A program made the position numbers and the translations under genes. A DNA stretch of 64,000 nt, from the NCBI RefSeq assembly GCF_023347275.1, contig NZ_CP094468.1, positions 1,178,001 to 1,242,000 of the forward strand, written 5' to 3'. Below the pieces are notes generated by a model. The model ran no database searches. It worked only from the letters and a program-made list of their open reading frames with translations, and was not told the origin of the DNA. Origin of the DNA: Faecalibacterium sp. I3-3-89. Its GTDB lineage: Bacteria; Bacillota; Clostridia; Oscillospirales; Ruminococcaceae. Shown in pieces: positions 23,955 through 32,795 of the stretch. Positions within the stretch are counted from its first letter, which is position 1. Every line of letters begins with the position of its first letter.

Positions 23955-24017
23955 TGTGCAATAAAATTGACGAGAAACAGTTGGATTTTTTCTGGCTGTT
24001 TCTTTTTTTATTGCACA
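23955..24017. terminator. Nested inverted repeat / bidirectional terminator at the island edge
   Basis: An outer perfect 12-bp repeat, TGTGCAATAAAA / TTTTATTGCACA, encloses an inner GAAACAG/CTGTTTC hairpin followed by a T-tract. It marks the sharp change from GC-rich core to AT-rich island. Confidence 0.7.
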
Positions 24018-24289
24018 AATCGGCAAAAACAGCGCCGAAAGCTACGCACCCAACAAAGATGAAAATGCCCCAAAAAGCTATCAAATATTGCCTTACTCTA
24101 TACAAAATATAGCAATCGGTACACGCATCACAAAACATATGCGATATAGCGTTGATTTTTGTGCATATCCCATCTGAAAAACTGGGGGTGAGTTTTCAAA
24201 ATGCCTGTTATTTATGTTGCAAAAAAATCTACCCACATACGAAGAATCACGTTCATTTTAGGACAGACGGTTGAAAAACAGCATGATCC
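24018..24289. other. AT-rich intergenic stretch at the island boundary
   Basis: No recognised gene. A 30-codon reading frame at 24201-24293 (MPVIYVAKKSTHIRR...) has a GGGGGTGA RBS-like sequence 9 bases upstream but no similarity I recognise; I do not call it a gene. Confidence 0.4.
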
Positions 24290-24583
24290 TTGATTATTTC
24301 TATGGGGGATTCCATCAAGGTTGCAAAAGCGAGGTTGACGGAAATCGCCGTGCTAAAAACCCACATCATCAACTATGCCAAGACCCGTGAGGTGTACACT
24401 GATTATCGGAAAACTGGGTACAGCAAAGCCTTTCTGGAGGCTCACCGGGAGGAGAACACTCTGCACAAGGCGGCAAAAGCTGCCTTTGACGAAGCCGGAC
24501 TGCAAAAGCTGCCGAAGGTCAAGGTGTTGGATGCGGAGTTCGCAGAGGAAAAGGACACCACCGAAAAAACTCAGACCCGATAA
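24290..24583 (+). pseudogene. Mobilization protein (relaxase) C-terminal fragment
   Basis: About 90 codons resemble the helical C-terminal region of relaxase/mobilization proteins from Clostridia integrative elements: EIAVLKTHIINYAKTREVY, then YRKTGYSKAFLEAHREE and LHKAAKAAFDEAG. The relaxase catalytic domain (Tyr and three-His motif) is absent, and the usual longer tail is cut at the end. It begins abruptly after non-coding DNA. It is a remnant of a mobilizable element at the left end of the island. The similarity is judged by eye. Confidence 0.6.
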
Positions 24584-24590
24584 GCGAATA

Positions 24591-24637
24591 CCGCCGAGGA
24601 CTCTTCCCGTTTTGGGGAGATGTCCTCGGCGTTTTTT
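24591..24637 (+). terminator. Intrinsic terminator
   Basis: CGCCGAGGAC / GTCCTCGGCG stem with a TTTTTTG tail after the mobilization fragment. Confidence 0.85.
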
Positions 24638-24812
24638 GTGTGTATAGCGAAAATCTATGACTGGATTTTCGTCAAGCACGAATTATCGCTGTATTCTTGC
24701 TAATATGAGGTGTAGAAGATCGTGCAGTAATTGCGTACGCAAAAGTACCTCATGATGCAAAGAATACGCGGCTGCGTAATGGCAAGGAATATATTTATAG
24801 TAGTTTGCGTTT

Positions 24813-25172
24813 TTGATGCACAAGCAACATCCGCAAACTGCATATGACAATAAGCGAAAAATCGTGTTAATGCATTATCCGGTATTCTGCTATAACGGCC
24901 GGTTTCGACGTGGGGAAGATGGAACGCCGCTGACTTATATGTTGCACGGGCATATCCATAAGACGGAGGATCAAGTGCTGGTGGATAAATTTTGCGCAGA
25001 AACCAGAGCCACGATGCGGAAAAGTGCCCATCAGGAAACAGCGCAGCCAGTGCCGTGCCAGATGATCAACTGCTTCTGTATGTATTCGGACTACACGCCG
25101 CTGACGCTGGAAGAGTGGATAGAGTATGACCAAAGACGGCGTACCTTTCTCTGTGAGGGGAACGATTGCTAA
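24813..25172 (+). pseudogene. Metallophosphoesterase C-terminal fragment
   Basis: About 115 codons match the C-terminal half of a small calcineurin-like phosphoesterase. A KIVLMHYPVF block supplies one metal-ligand His and LHGHIHKT supplies the GHxH motif. The N-terminal D-x-H, GD and GNH motifs that complete the dimetal site are missing, and a normal member would be ~170-180 aa. Upstream DNA does not encode them in any frame I can see. It is unlikely to be active, and is distinct from the phosphoesterase domain of the large gene at 27891. Confidence 0.65.
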
Positions 25173-25268
25173 AAATTTCGCTTCAAACGAAATTAAAACG
25201 AAAATTTGAGTTGATTTGTTTCGCGTTACAGGGTATAATCACAGTAGATCATCATTTGGAGGTGCGTT

Positions 25269-27080
25269 ATGGACTATTTATCTTGCGCTGACGCTGCTGA
25301 AAAATTGGGGATTACGATCCGTAGGGTTCAGCAGATGTGCAAACAAAGGGAACTTCCGGGAGCAGTAAAGGAAGGCCGGATTTGGATGATTCCGATAAAT
25401 GCGGTTTCGGAAGATTTAAACGCAAAAAAGAAACCTTTGCCCATAGGTGTCTCTGATTTTAAGGCTGCGACCACTGGCTACTACTATGTGGATAAAACTC
25501 TACTGATCCGCGATTTTCTTGATGCAAAACCGATGGTATCGCTTTTTACTCGCCCGCGACGTTTCGGTAAGACGCTGAATATGGATATGCTCCGTGTCTT
25601 TTTTGAGAAAACGGCAGAGGACACTTCGGTTTATTTTAAAGATAAACAGATATGGCAGTATGGCGATTTTTATACAAGGCATCAAGGTCAGTATCCAGTC
25701 GTCTTTCTGACGTTTAAAGATGTGAAATGCTTGACATGGGAAGAAACTTTTCAGAAAATTCGAATATTGATTTCTTTGGAATTTATACGCCATAATGAGC
25801 TGGAAAACAGTTCTGTACTGACTACGTATGAAAAAGAACAGTATCATCGTCTCGCCAGTGATAATGCAACAGAAGTCGATTGCCAAATGGGGTTGCAGCT
25901 TTTGTCACTGCTCTTGCATAAGCACTACGGCAAGGAATGTATTATTATTATTGATGAGTATGATACGCCGATTCAACAGGGGCATAATTGCAATTTCTAC
26001 TCAGAAATCGTAAACTTCATGCGCAATTTCTTCTCTGGCGGTCTCAAAGATAATCCGCATTTGGCTTTCGGATTTCTTACAGGAATTCTGCGTGTAGCTA
26101 AAGAAAGTATCTTTAGTGGCATGAATAATTTGAAAATCAATTCAATCTTGGATGAAAGCTATAGCGAATATTTTGGCTTCACAAAAGAAGAAGTGAAGGA
26201 TATTCTGAGCTATTATGAAAAGGAAGAAAAATATCAGGAAATTTGCGATTGGTACGATGGATATCGATTTGGCAATACTGAAATCTTCAACCCATGGTCA
26301 GTTATTAATTACATTGCAGATAAGTGCTTTCCTAGAGCATTTTGGCAGTCTACAGGCAGCAACGAGATTATCGGAGAAATCATTTCGACAGCTACACCGA
26401 AAACCACAGAAGACCTTTATAAGCTACTCTGCGGTGAGAAAATTACAACTTTTATTGATACCAGTGTGATTTACCCCGAAATACAGAATAATCCCTACAG
26501 CATCTATAGTTTCCTACTTATTGCAGGGTACTTGAAAGTTGCGTCAGTCTACCCACAAAATGATGGGAATTTTATGTGTGATGTTGCAATCCCTAATAAA
26601 GAGATTGCATTTGTGTATGAAAAAGAGGTTTTAAATCGCACAAATCAAAATAATATCTCTATCTCAATCAGTCAAGCCATTTTTTCGGGAGATACGAAAA
26701 AGTTGCAGATTCTTCTGGAAGAGTTTATGTTGAAAAGCATATCTTCTATGGATGGAGTGAATGAGGAATTTTATCATGGGATGATGCTGGGGTTATGTGC
26801 TGTCCTCGGAAATCGTTATCGAGTTCGTTCTAATAGGGAACCGGGTCTTGGACGTTTTGACATTCAGCTGATGCCTTTGGTGAATGGTATTCCGGGATTC
26901 ATTTTTGAATTCAAGCATACTAGCGATGCACATGTGGATTTGGGCTCCTTGGCAGAAAATGCACTTCAGCAGATTGATGAGAAAAAGTATGATACAGAGC
27001 TGCGTGATGCAGGCATCAATTCAATCATAAAAATAGGAATTGCATTCCAAGGGAAAAATGCTGTAGTAAGACGAGCATAA
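25269..27080 (+). CDS. AAA-ATPase-like protein with PD-(D/E)XK nuclease domain
   Basis: A 603-aa protein of the AAA-ATPase_like/PDDEXK_9 (DUF1703) group. Residues 1-50 form an excisionase/MerR-like helix-turn-helix (SCADAAEKLGITIRRVQQMC). The ATPase has a degenerate P-loop RPRRFGKTL (95-103) and Walker B IIIIDEYDTP with Asp229-Glu230. The C-terminal restriction-like site shows GRFDIQ with Asp531 and IFEFK with Glu547 and Lys549. RBS GGAGGTG precedes the start. Members are abundant in gut anaerobes; their function is unsettled (defence or selfish-element roles have been proposed). The gene is AT-rich compared with the core, in keeping with transfer. Confidence 0.85.
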   Translation: MDYLSCADAAEKLGITIRRVQQMCKQRELPGAVKEGRIWMIPINAVSEDLNAKKKPLPIGVSDFKAATTGYYYVDKTLLIRDFLDAKPMVSLFTRPRRFGKTLNMDMLRVFFEKTAEDTSVYFKDKQIWQYGDFYTRHQGQYPVVFLTFKDVKCLTWEETFQKIRILISLEFIRHNELENSSVLTTYEKEQYHRLASDNATEVDCQMGLQLLSLLLHKHYGKECIIIIDEYDTPIQQGHNCNFYSEIVNFMRNFFSGGLKDNPHLAFGFLTGILRVAKESIFSGMNNLKINSILDESYSEYFGFTKEEVKDILSYYEKEEKYQEICDWYDGYRFGNTEIFNPWSVINYIADKCFPRAFWQSTGSNEIIGEIISTATPKTTEDLYKLLCGEKITTFIDTSVIYPEIQNNPYSIYSFLLIAGYLKVASVYPQNDGNFMCDVAIPNKEIAFVYEKEVLNRTNQNNISISISQAIFSGDTKKLQILLEEFMLKSISSMDGVNEEFYHGMMLGLCAVLGNRYRVRSNREPGLGRFDIQLMPLVNGIPGFIFEFKHTSDAHVDLGSLAENALQQIDEKKYDTELRDAGINSIIKIGIAFQGKNAVVRRA

Positions 27081-27152
27081 CTTTTGGCCCATGAGATTTT
27101 CACGGTAAATAGGCTTTGGAAAAAGCTGCATATTAGGAGTGAAAATAATAAA

Positions 27153-27581
27153 ATGATTGATAAGCCGGATGCCGCAAACTATGCAATGGATACAAGAGGG
27201 CGGATATTGATAAAAACAATCATGGAGATAGTAGATAGGTCGGCGATAATTCGAAATGGTTTACGGAGTTTAGAATGGCCATATGTAATAGCTCTGCCTG
27301 GAAAAAATCGGAAAAGTTATTACCGCTACAATCTTGAAAATCCTTACTTGCTTGAATTGGTAGATATGGTAGAGAACTATATAGAATGGAATCCGAAGCT
27401 GGAGTGGCTATCTCCAAAAGAAAGAGAATACATAAACGATTATGGATTCAGATATACAAAAGATGAAAAGAAAAAGACGTGGAAAATAAATGGCGGTGGT
27501 GTTGGAGACTATATGTCGGATTGGTATATCTGGATCACTGGAAAAGAAAAGATTGTAAATCTGCCGCGGCATCGTTGCTAA
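27153..27581 (+). CDS. Hypothetical protein, 142 aa
   Basis: I do not recognise this gene. It would be a soluble, charged, Tyr/Trp-rich protein (SYYRYNLENPYLLELVDMV, YMSDWYIWITG) with no membrane helix or catalytic motif seen. TAGGAGTG lies 11 bases before the ATG at 27153; an open extension to 27084 lacks an RBS. It lies between the AAA-nuclease gene and the NACHT gene on the same strand, with 72 bp and 309 bp gaps. It could belong to the same defence locus, but nothing in its sequence proves this. Confidence 0.5.
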   Translation: MIDKPDAANYAMDTRGRILIKTIMEIVDRSAIIRNGLRSLEWPYVIALPGKNRKSYYRYNLENPYLLELVDMVENYIEWNPKLEWLSPKEREYINDYGFRYTKDEKKKTWKINGGGVGDYMSDWYIWITGKEKIVNLPRHRC

Positions 27582-27890
27582 AACATCAGATGGAAAATAG
27601 ATGGAGGAGTATTGATGGATTCTTGATTTGATTCAAAAATATTTTTATATATTGTGAACGATTTTCCATATTCGAGGGCTGCATCTATTGATTCTGTGCA
27701 GTTGCAGTTAAAGAAGGGAAAGCTTGCATGAGTGACCGTTAGCAATGAAATCATTATACAGTTTTCCGTGTTGGTCATAAAGCAGTTGGAATTTGCGCAA
27801 CGCATTTGTTGGAACATTGTACAGAAACAGTGGAATGAAATTATGGTTATATTGTTGTAATGACGAAAATGCTATGGTGCTGAAAGGAAA
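27582..27890 (+). other. AT-rich spacer with weak promoter upstream of the NACHT gene
   Basis: No gene is seen. A possible promoter TTGATT (27623-27628), 17 bp, TATATA (27646-27651) could start a ~230-nt leader. A minus-strand frame here has no coding character. Confidence 0.4.
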
Positions 27891-30800
27891 ATGTGCTCTA
27901 TGCTAAGGTGGTTACATATTTCGGATCTCCATTTTAATAATGATGACATGAGCACAATTTCTCTGCGTGAAGAGTTACCACAATTTTTGAGAAAGAATAA
28001 TCTTCTTTGCGACTATGTTTTCTGTACTGGTGATATTCGTACAGCAAATGCGAATCCTAATACGTTTACAGATGAAGCAGCAGAGTATTTGATCGATCTT
28101 TGCGCCGCAGTAGGGCTGACAACAGATAGGTTGTTTATTGTGCCAGGAAATCATGATGTGGATAGAAATTCGGATGGGCGAGATGGTGCGATAAAGAAAA
28201 TCAGCTTTCAGCGAGGGGGATATTATGATCCCAAATACGGAACGATCAAAGACGAAGATTTGAAGTTGATCTATTCTGGCCAGAAAGATTTTCGCAATTT
28301 TCTTTCTAAATTGTATCCTGCTAGTCGCGTGGAAAAGTATTCGAATCCCCTACAACCTCATTTTAATATAGAAACGACTGAGTTTAATGTCCTACATATC
28401 GACTCGACTTTAACATATACCCAAAATCAGGAAGCAACAGATTTGATTATAGGAACGAAATTGTTGCAAAATGCATTAAAGGAGCTTAACCCGAATAAGC
28501 CGACCATTCTACTTTCACATTATCCCTTTACAGCACTTCTTCAAGAAGAGAAAAAATATGTACGGGAATTGCTGTGGAAAAAAGGCGTGCGCTTATGGCT
28601 GGGAGGTCATGAGCATGATCATATGGTTCATCCGATTGACTACCTCGATTCTCTCCAAGCAGGTGAACTGCGTATGGAAGAACGGAGCCGTGCGACAGTG
28701 TTGATTGGTGAAGTTGACGAGAATACACATACAGGTTATGTGACGGCATACACATGGTTTGCGGAAGGATGGGCGAAATATCCAATTCTTTGGCACGATG
28801 GGAGAAAAGAGGACCAGTATCCTTTTCAATTAAGGCTTCCGGGTGATAATGGCCAATCCCGTGAAGCCGTGAAAGCGAATCGGGCCAACACAGAGTTTGT
28901 CGGTAGAACAAATGTCATTGAGAGCATCCTTCCTCGCATTGAGGGCGTGGGAGAGGATAGGCTAAAAGAAGTGTTGAATCATGCGTGGATTACAGAAAAA
29001 CCACATTTAATCCTTCTTGCAAATGGTGGCATGGGAAAGACAACCATGCTGCTTAATATGTGTGAAAATAGCGAGAACGTGAATTTATATATCCCGGCTG
29101 AACGTTTGGTGGCCATGAGAATGGGGATAAAAAGCTACTGTGTGCGATCCTTATTTGATGGCGATGAAGCGCGATTCGAGGAATTCTGCGGAGTTAAATA
29201 TTCTCAGCCAAGTTTGGTTCTGCTAGTCGATGGCCTAAACGAGATTGATGCGAAAACAGAACGAGATTTTATTAATGAAATAAAGGCACTGAATTTGCTC
29301 GAGGGAATTCAGTTTGTTGTTTCTTCAAGAACAAACTTTACTGCGCGTTATAGCATGACCGGATACAGCGTGCGGCAACTGGTTCCATTGAGTGACGAGC
29401 AAATAGGGACCGTGTTCTCCGCCGAAGAATGGTCCGGAATCAAAGATACCTTTACATTGCACAAACTATTATCTAACCCGATGATGGTTACAATGTATAA
29501 GGAAATCTGTCCAATTATAAAACAGTACGAAAATGAAGAATGTTTGGACTGGATTATTCCAATTAAGAATTCGTCGGATTTGTTGCATAATTATTATGTT
29601 GCACAAATTGCTGTCTTATTGCAGAGAAGCGGTGTTGATGGGGAAAAAATACAAATTGCGTATCAAGCTGTTTTTGAAATTCTTCCTGCATTGGCGTATG
29701 AATTCGATATCTCGTACTGCTTAAATAAGAGTAATGTGGAATGCCGGGGACTTCTCCAAAGAATCTTGAAGGAGCACCATGTAAATGAAGAAAAAATTCT
29801 GCCGCTCCAGGAAAGATTCCGTGACTATGATTTGCCAGCACTCAAATTTGGAACGGTTTCTGATTTTTTGACTTGTCAAACGAATTTGTTGTACAAAAAC
29901 GATACTGTCACTGCATTCCCACATCAAATTTACAGAGACTATCTGTCTGCAACCTGGATTTTACAACAGACAGAACTTGAAAAGTATTGGAATGGCAGAG
30001 CAATACCGTTTCCGGTTATGGAACATATCCGGAATCTTTCTGGAAAGTACTGGGACGGTCTGGCTGAACGGATTCACGTAATAGGAGAAAATCGTGATGA
30101 TGCATTCCAGCTCGTGAGAAATCTTCTGGACTGTTTCCCTTCTTCTGAAACTGGAGGGTGCGCGAATTATTCAAATCTCGATTTAAGAGGTTTACAAATT
30201 CCCAATGCTGTAACAATGACTGACGATAGGATTTCGTTACGAGGAGCAAAGATAGACTGTGTGTCAGTTGGAAAATCTTCAGAACATGTGACACTTTATA
30301 CGCATCTTCGCTTTTCGCCACAGAATGAATTTTTGGCGGCAGCTTCAAATGGGAAAGTATTTGTATTTTCATTACAAACAGAAGAGTCGCTCTTCGTTTA
30401 TTCTATCAGCAGTTCGATTTCGCGAATCGAATTTATAGGTGGGTATTTGTTTGTTGTAACAGGTGGATCTAATACAAGTATTCATGTGTTTCAGAGAAAG
30501 GACGAATGGCCATACTGCGGAAAGATTTTGAATCCAGCAGAAATGCACTGTGACATCTTCAATAGCCGTTTTCGGCTTGCAATTCTAAAGGATGATGTCC
30601 TGTATTTTTACTACAACAATCGAGAGGTACGTTTTTCTCTTACAGATTGTAGACGTATTTATAACAAGCAGAAACAGAATGCATGGAAAAATCCAGTTAA
30701 CGGAATTGATGTTTCTTTTCTGAAAGCAAAGGATAATGCACAGAAAAATCGAAAAGCCGGCGTGAGTTGTCAGACAGAGAGTCAAGGACTTAGGGCAACG

Positions 30801-31883
30801 GCCACTGTAGAAGGCGATTTAACAATAACAAGTGGTAACGAGGTTCAAGCAATCCTTGCGAGAGGTGTTACGTGCTTAAAGGATGGGGCTATTTCAGGGA
30901 ATGGAAAGTCTGCGGCAACACTCAGCTATGAATTGAGCAACGGAAAACGAAAAATACAGTTGTGGGATTTGGATAAAAAGATCCGAGTTGGTGATGTCTT
31001 AGCACCAAGTGCTGTTGAGCAGGTTCACTTGTCTGAAAATGGTGCATTTATACTTGGAGAAACTGATACGAAGACTTGGGTTTACAATGTGGAAAAAAGA
31101 ACATCTAGACTGTTCAATGAACACTTTGTGTCAGATCAACATGGAAAAGTTTCGACCTATGACACTAAGGTTTTGAGAAAGGATACAAATCTTAACATCT
31201 GTCTCTATGATTTAAAGACAGATGAAGTGTTAAATGTAGAGAATCCCTGTAAGGATGCTAAATTAGCTTGTTTTATGCCGGATGGCTCGATTGCAGCTGT
31301 GGGAAACAATATTCGAAAGGTAAAATTCAAAAATATTCGTACAGGTAATTATTCTGAGGTCAACAGTCAGAGTACACCAGTGATCGGTATCAGTAGTTTC
31401 AAGAATGAGCCGTTTATAGCGGTTGCTACGCAGGACAATGTTATTAGCATCTATCATATCGGGGATTGCATGAGAAAGCGAATTCTCGATAAGATGGTCG
31501 GAAATTATATGATGGTTGTCAGTCCTGAAAGTACGGTGATTGCCTGTTCTAACGGACGTAAAGCACTTCAGACGTTCAACTATTATGAAAAGACTGTAGA
31601 CGGACAAAAGAGGGGATGGTGGTATAGTAACCCATATTCATCTGAAGATCCTACGATAAACGGAGACGTATTGGATATTGCTTTTAATACGGAAAATCAT
31701 GAGCTTGTTGCGATTCTTTCCAATGGACAGATTATGTTCTGTCATGAAAAATATTGCAGATTTCATAGCGCCACCGATATTGTTACGAACTTCAATGTTG
31801 ATGCATATGATTTTCGTGGCTGTATCTGCGATGAGTCAATTAAGAATCAAATTCGCCAAAATGGAGGTTTAGTTGATGCGTAA
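27891..31883 (+). CDS. Calcineurin-like phosphoesterase - NACHT/STAND ATPase - beta-propeller protein
   Basis: A 1330-aa three-part protein. Residues ~5-280 form a metallophosphoesterase with all dimetal motifs: SDLHF (Asp12, His14), GD (Asp48), GNHD (86-89), SHYP (His210) and GGHEH (238-242). Residues ~335-690 form a NACHT-type STAND ATPase: VGR at 337-339, P-loop NGGMGKTTM (Lys383), Walker B LLVDGLNEID (Asp447), sensor SSR (478-480), and the FPHQIYRDYLSA motif near 680. Residues ~790-1330 are repeats of WD40-like beta-propeller strands (e.g. FSPQNEFLAAASNGKVFVFS, LWDLDKK, CFMPDGSIAAVGN). In STAND immune proteins the C-terminal repeats sense a ligand, the ATPase oligomerises, and the N-terminal domain is the effector; here that would be a nuclease or phosphodiesterase. 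AAAGGA lies 3 bases before this ATG and 12 before an in-frame ATG at 27900, so the start is uncertain by three codons. AT-rich, foreign-looking. Confidence 0.88.
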   Translation: MCSMLRWLHISDLHFNNDDMSTISLREELPQFLRKNNLLCDYVFCTGDIRTANANPNTFTDEAAEYLIDLCAAVGLTTDRLFIVPGNHDVDRNSDGRDGAIKKISFQRGGYYDPKYGTIKDEDLKLIYSGQKDFRNFLSKLYPASRVEKYSNPLQPHFNIETTEFNVLHIDSTLTYTQNQEATDLIIGTKLLQNALKELNPNKPTILLSHYPFTALLQEEKKYVRELLWKKGVRLWLGGHEHDHMVHPIDYLDSLQAGELRMEERSRATVLIGEVDENTHTGYVTAYTWFAEGWAKYPILWHDGRKEDQYPFQLRLPGDNGQSREAVKANRANTEFVGRTNVIESILPRIEGVGEDRLKEVLNHAWITEKPHLILLANGGMGKTTMLLNMCENSENVNLYIPAERLVAMRMGIKSYCVRSLFDGDEARFEEFCGVKYSQPSLVLLVDGLNEIDAKTERDFINEIKALNLLEGIQFVVSSRTNFTARYSMTGYSVRQLVPLSDEQIGTVFSAEEWSGIKDTFTLHKLLSNPMMVTMYKEICPIIKQYENEECLDWIIPIKNSSDLLHNYYVAQIAVLLQRSGVDGEKIQIAYQAVFEILPALAYEFDISYCLNKSNVECRGLLQRILKEHHVNEEKILPLQERFRDYDLPALKFGTVSDFLTCQTNLLYKNDTVTAFPHQIYRDYLSATWILQQTELEKYWNGRAIPFPVMEHIRNLSGKYWDGLAERIHVIGENRDDAFQLVRNLLDCFPSSETGGCANYSNLDLRGLQIPNAVTMTDDRISLRGAKIDCVSVGKSSEHVTLYTHLRFSPQNEFLAAASNGKVFVFSLQTEESLFVYSISSSISRIEFIGGYLFVVTGGSNTSIHVFQRKDEWPYCGKILNPAEMHCDIFNSRFRLAILKDDVLYFYYNNREVRFSLTDCRRIYNKQKQNAWKNPVNGIDVSFLKAKDNAQKNRKAGVSCQTESQGLRATATVEGDLTITSGNEVQAILARGVTCLKDGAISGNGKSAATLSYELSNGKRKIQLWDLDKKIRVGDVLAPSAVEQVHLSENGAFILGETDTKTWVYNVEKRTSRLFNEHFVSDQHGKVSTYDTKVLRKDTNLNICLYDLKTDEVLNVENPCKDAKLACFMPDGSIAAVGNNIRKVKFKNIRTGNYSEVNSQSTPVIGISSFKNEPFIAVATQDNVISIYHIGDCMRKRILDKMVGNYMMVVSPESTVIACSNGRKALQTFNYYEKTVDGQKRGWWYSNPYSSEDPTINGDVLDIAFNTENHELVAILSNGQIMFCHEKYCRFHSATDIVTNFNVDAYDFRGCICDESIKNQIRQNGGLVDA

Positions 31884-31915
31884 ATACAAATGGAAATGTG
31901 GCATTGAAGTCTCTT

Positions 31916-31978
31916 GACATATACGGCGGCATCGGTCGCATGGGCGGCGGTGCTCTGAGCGGCAAAGACCCTAACCGA
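31916..31978 (+). pseudogene. S-adenosylmethionine synthetase (MetK) fragment
   Basis: Twenty-one codons read DIYGGIGRMGGGALSGKDPN, close to the C-terminal MetK signature that follows the active-site loop (DTYGG..RHGGGAFSGKDP). There is no coding context on either side. It is a small relic, about 30 bp after the NACHT gene stop. Confidence 0.6.
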
Positions 31979-32058
31979 AGACATCCACCCAGTGTACCAC
32001 TACTGAGGCATAATTTCAGCTATTTCGCATAGACTACGGAAGAAATTTCAAACAGACC

Positions 32059-32088
32059 TTGACGTGATATATATCTTAGTATATACTA
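32059..32088 (+). promoter_or_regulatory. vapBC promoter and operator
   Basis: TTGACG (32059-32064), 17 bp, TATACT (32082-32087). A perfect 12-bp palindrome, TAGTATATACTA (32077-32088), covers the -10, placed as expected for VapB/VapBC autorepression. Confidence 0.75.
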
Positions 32089-32111
32089 AAAATGCAAGGA
32101 GGTGCGTTACT

Positions 32112-32342
32112 ATGATGACAGCAAAGTTGTTTGAGAATGGTCGTAGCCAAGCGGTTCGACTTCCTAAGGAATGTCGCTTCAATGGTGACGAGGTTGCGAT
32201 TAGCAAGGTTGGAGATGCCGTAATCCTTTTGCCAAAGGAAAACAGATGGTCTGGATTCCTGAGTAGTTTGGATTTGTTCTCTGATGATTTCATGAGTGAA
32301 GGTCGTGAACAGCCTGCAATGCAGGAGCGTGAATCCTTATGA
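32112..32342 (+). CDS. vapB: Antitoxin VapB
   Basis: A 76-aa antitoxin with an AbrB/MazE-type swapped-hairpin DNA-binding N-terminus (TAKLFENGRSQAVRLPKECRF..., typical of VapB that pair with PIN toxins) and an acidic C-terminal toxin-binding tail (SLDLFSDDFMSEG). AAGGAGG lies 9 bases before the first of two adjacent ATGs. Its stop overlaps the toxin start by 4 bp. It should neutralise VapC and repress the operon through the palindrome over the -10. Confidence 0.9.
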   Translation: MMTAKLFENGRSQAVRLPKECRFNGDEVAISKVGDAVILLPKENRWSGFLSSLDLFSDDFMSEGREQPAMQERESL

Positions 32343-32740
32343 AATATATGCTGGATACAAACATCTGCATCTACGCCATGAAGCACAAACCGCCAGAGGC
32401 AATTAAGAACTTCTTGATGCATGACCCTGACGATATGTGCATTTCAGCAATCACTTATGGAGAACTGATGCATGGCGTAGAAAAGAGTCAAGCGGTGGAA
32501 CGAAACCGTGTTGCAGTCACGCTGTTCCTTTCTTCTATCGATATTCTCTCGTTTGACCACTACGCAGCAGAGGAATATGGTAAGGTACGAGCAGACCTTG
32601 AACGCAAGGGAACGCCGATTGGACCGATGGATATGCTGATAGCAGCTCATGCAAGATCAGAAGGATTGATTCTTGTGACGAACAATACCAGAGAATTCTT
32701 CCGGGTAGAAGACTTGGAAGTGGAGGACTGGACGAAGTAA
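32339..32740 (+). CDS. vapC: Toxin VapC, PIN-domain ribonuclease
   Basis: A 133-aa PIN-domain RNase of the tRNA(fMet)-specific VapC type. Metal ligands are Asp6 (MLDTNICIY), Glu42 (YGELMHG) and Asp98 (GPMDMLIAA), with the TNNTREF motif near 114-120. In this family the enzyme cleaves initiator tRNA in the anticodon loop; that target is inferred from similarity. It is translationally coupled to vapB and followed by a terminator. TA pairs like this often stabilise genomic islands or act in phage defence. Confidence 0.92.
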   Translation: MKYMLDTNICIYAMKHKPPEAIKNFLMHDPDDMCISAITYGELMHGVEKSQAVERNRVAVTLFLSSIDILSFDHYAAEEYGKVRADLERKGTPIGPMDMLIAAHARSEGLILVTNNTREFFRVEDLEVEDWTK

Positions 32741-32758
32741 ATACCGAAAGCGCGAGAG

Positions 32759-32795
32759 AGCATCTGTCAGAGCAATCTGATAGGTGCTTTTTTCA
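32759..32795 (+). terminator. Terminator of vapBC
   Basis: AGCATCTGTCAGA-gcaa-TCTGATAGGTGCT stem (with wobble pairs) and TTTTTT tail. Confidence 0.85.

Noticed and set aside
27578..27817. A 79-codon minus-strand frame upstream of the NACHT gene
   Set aside because: No RBS, no domain, Cys/Phe/Asn-rich composition typical of AT-rich random frames.
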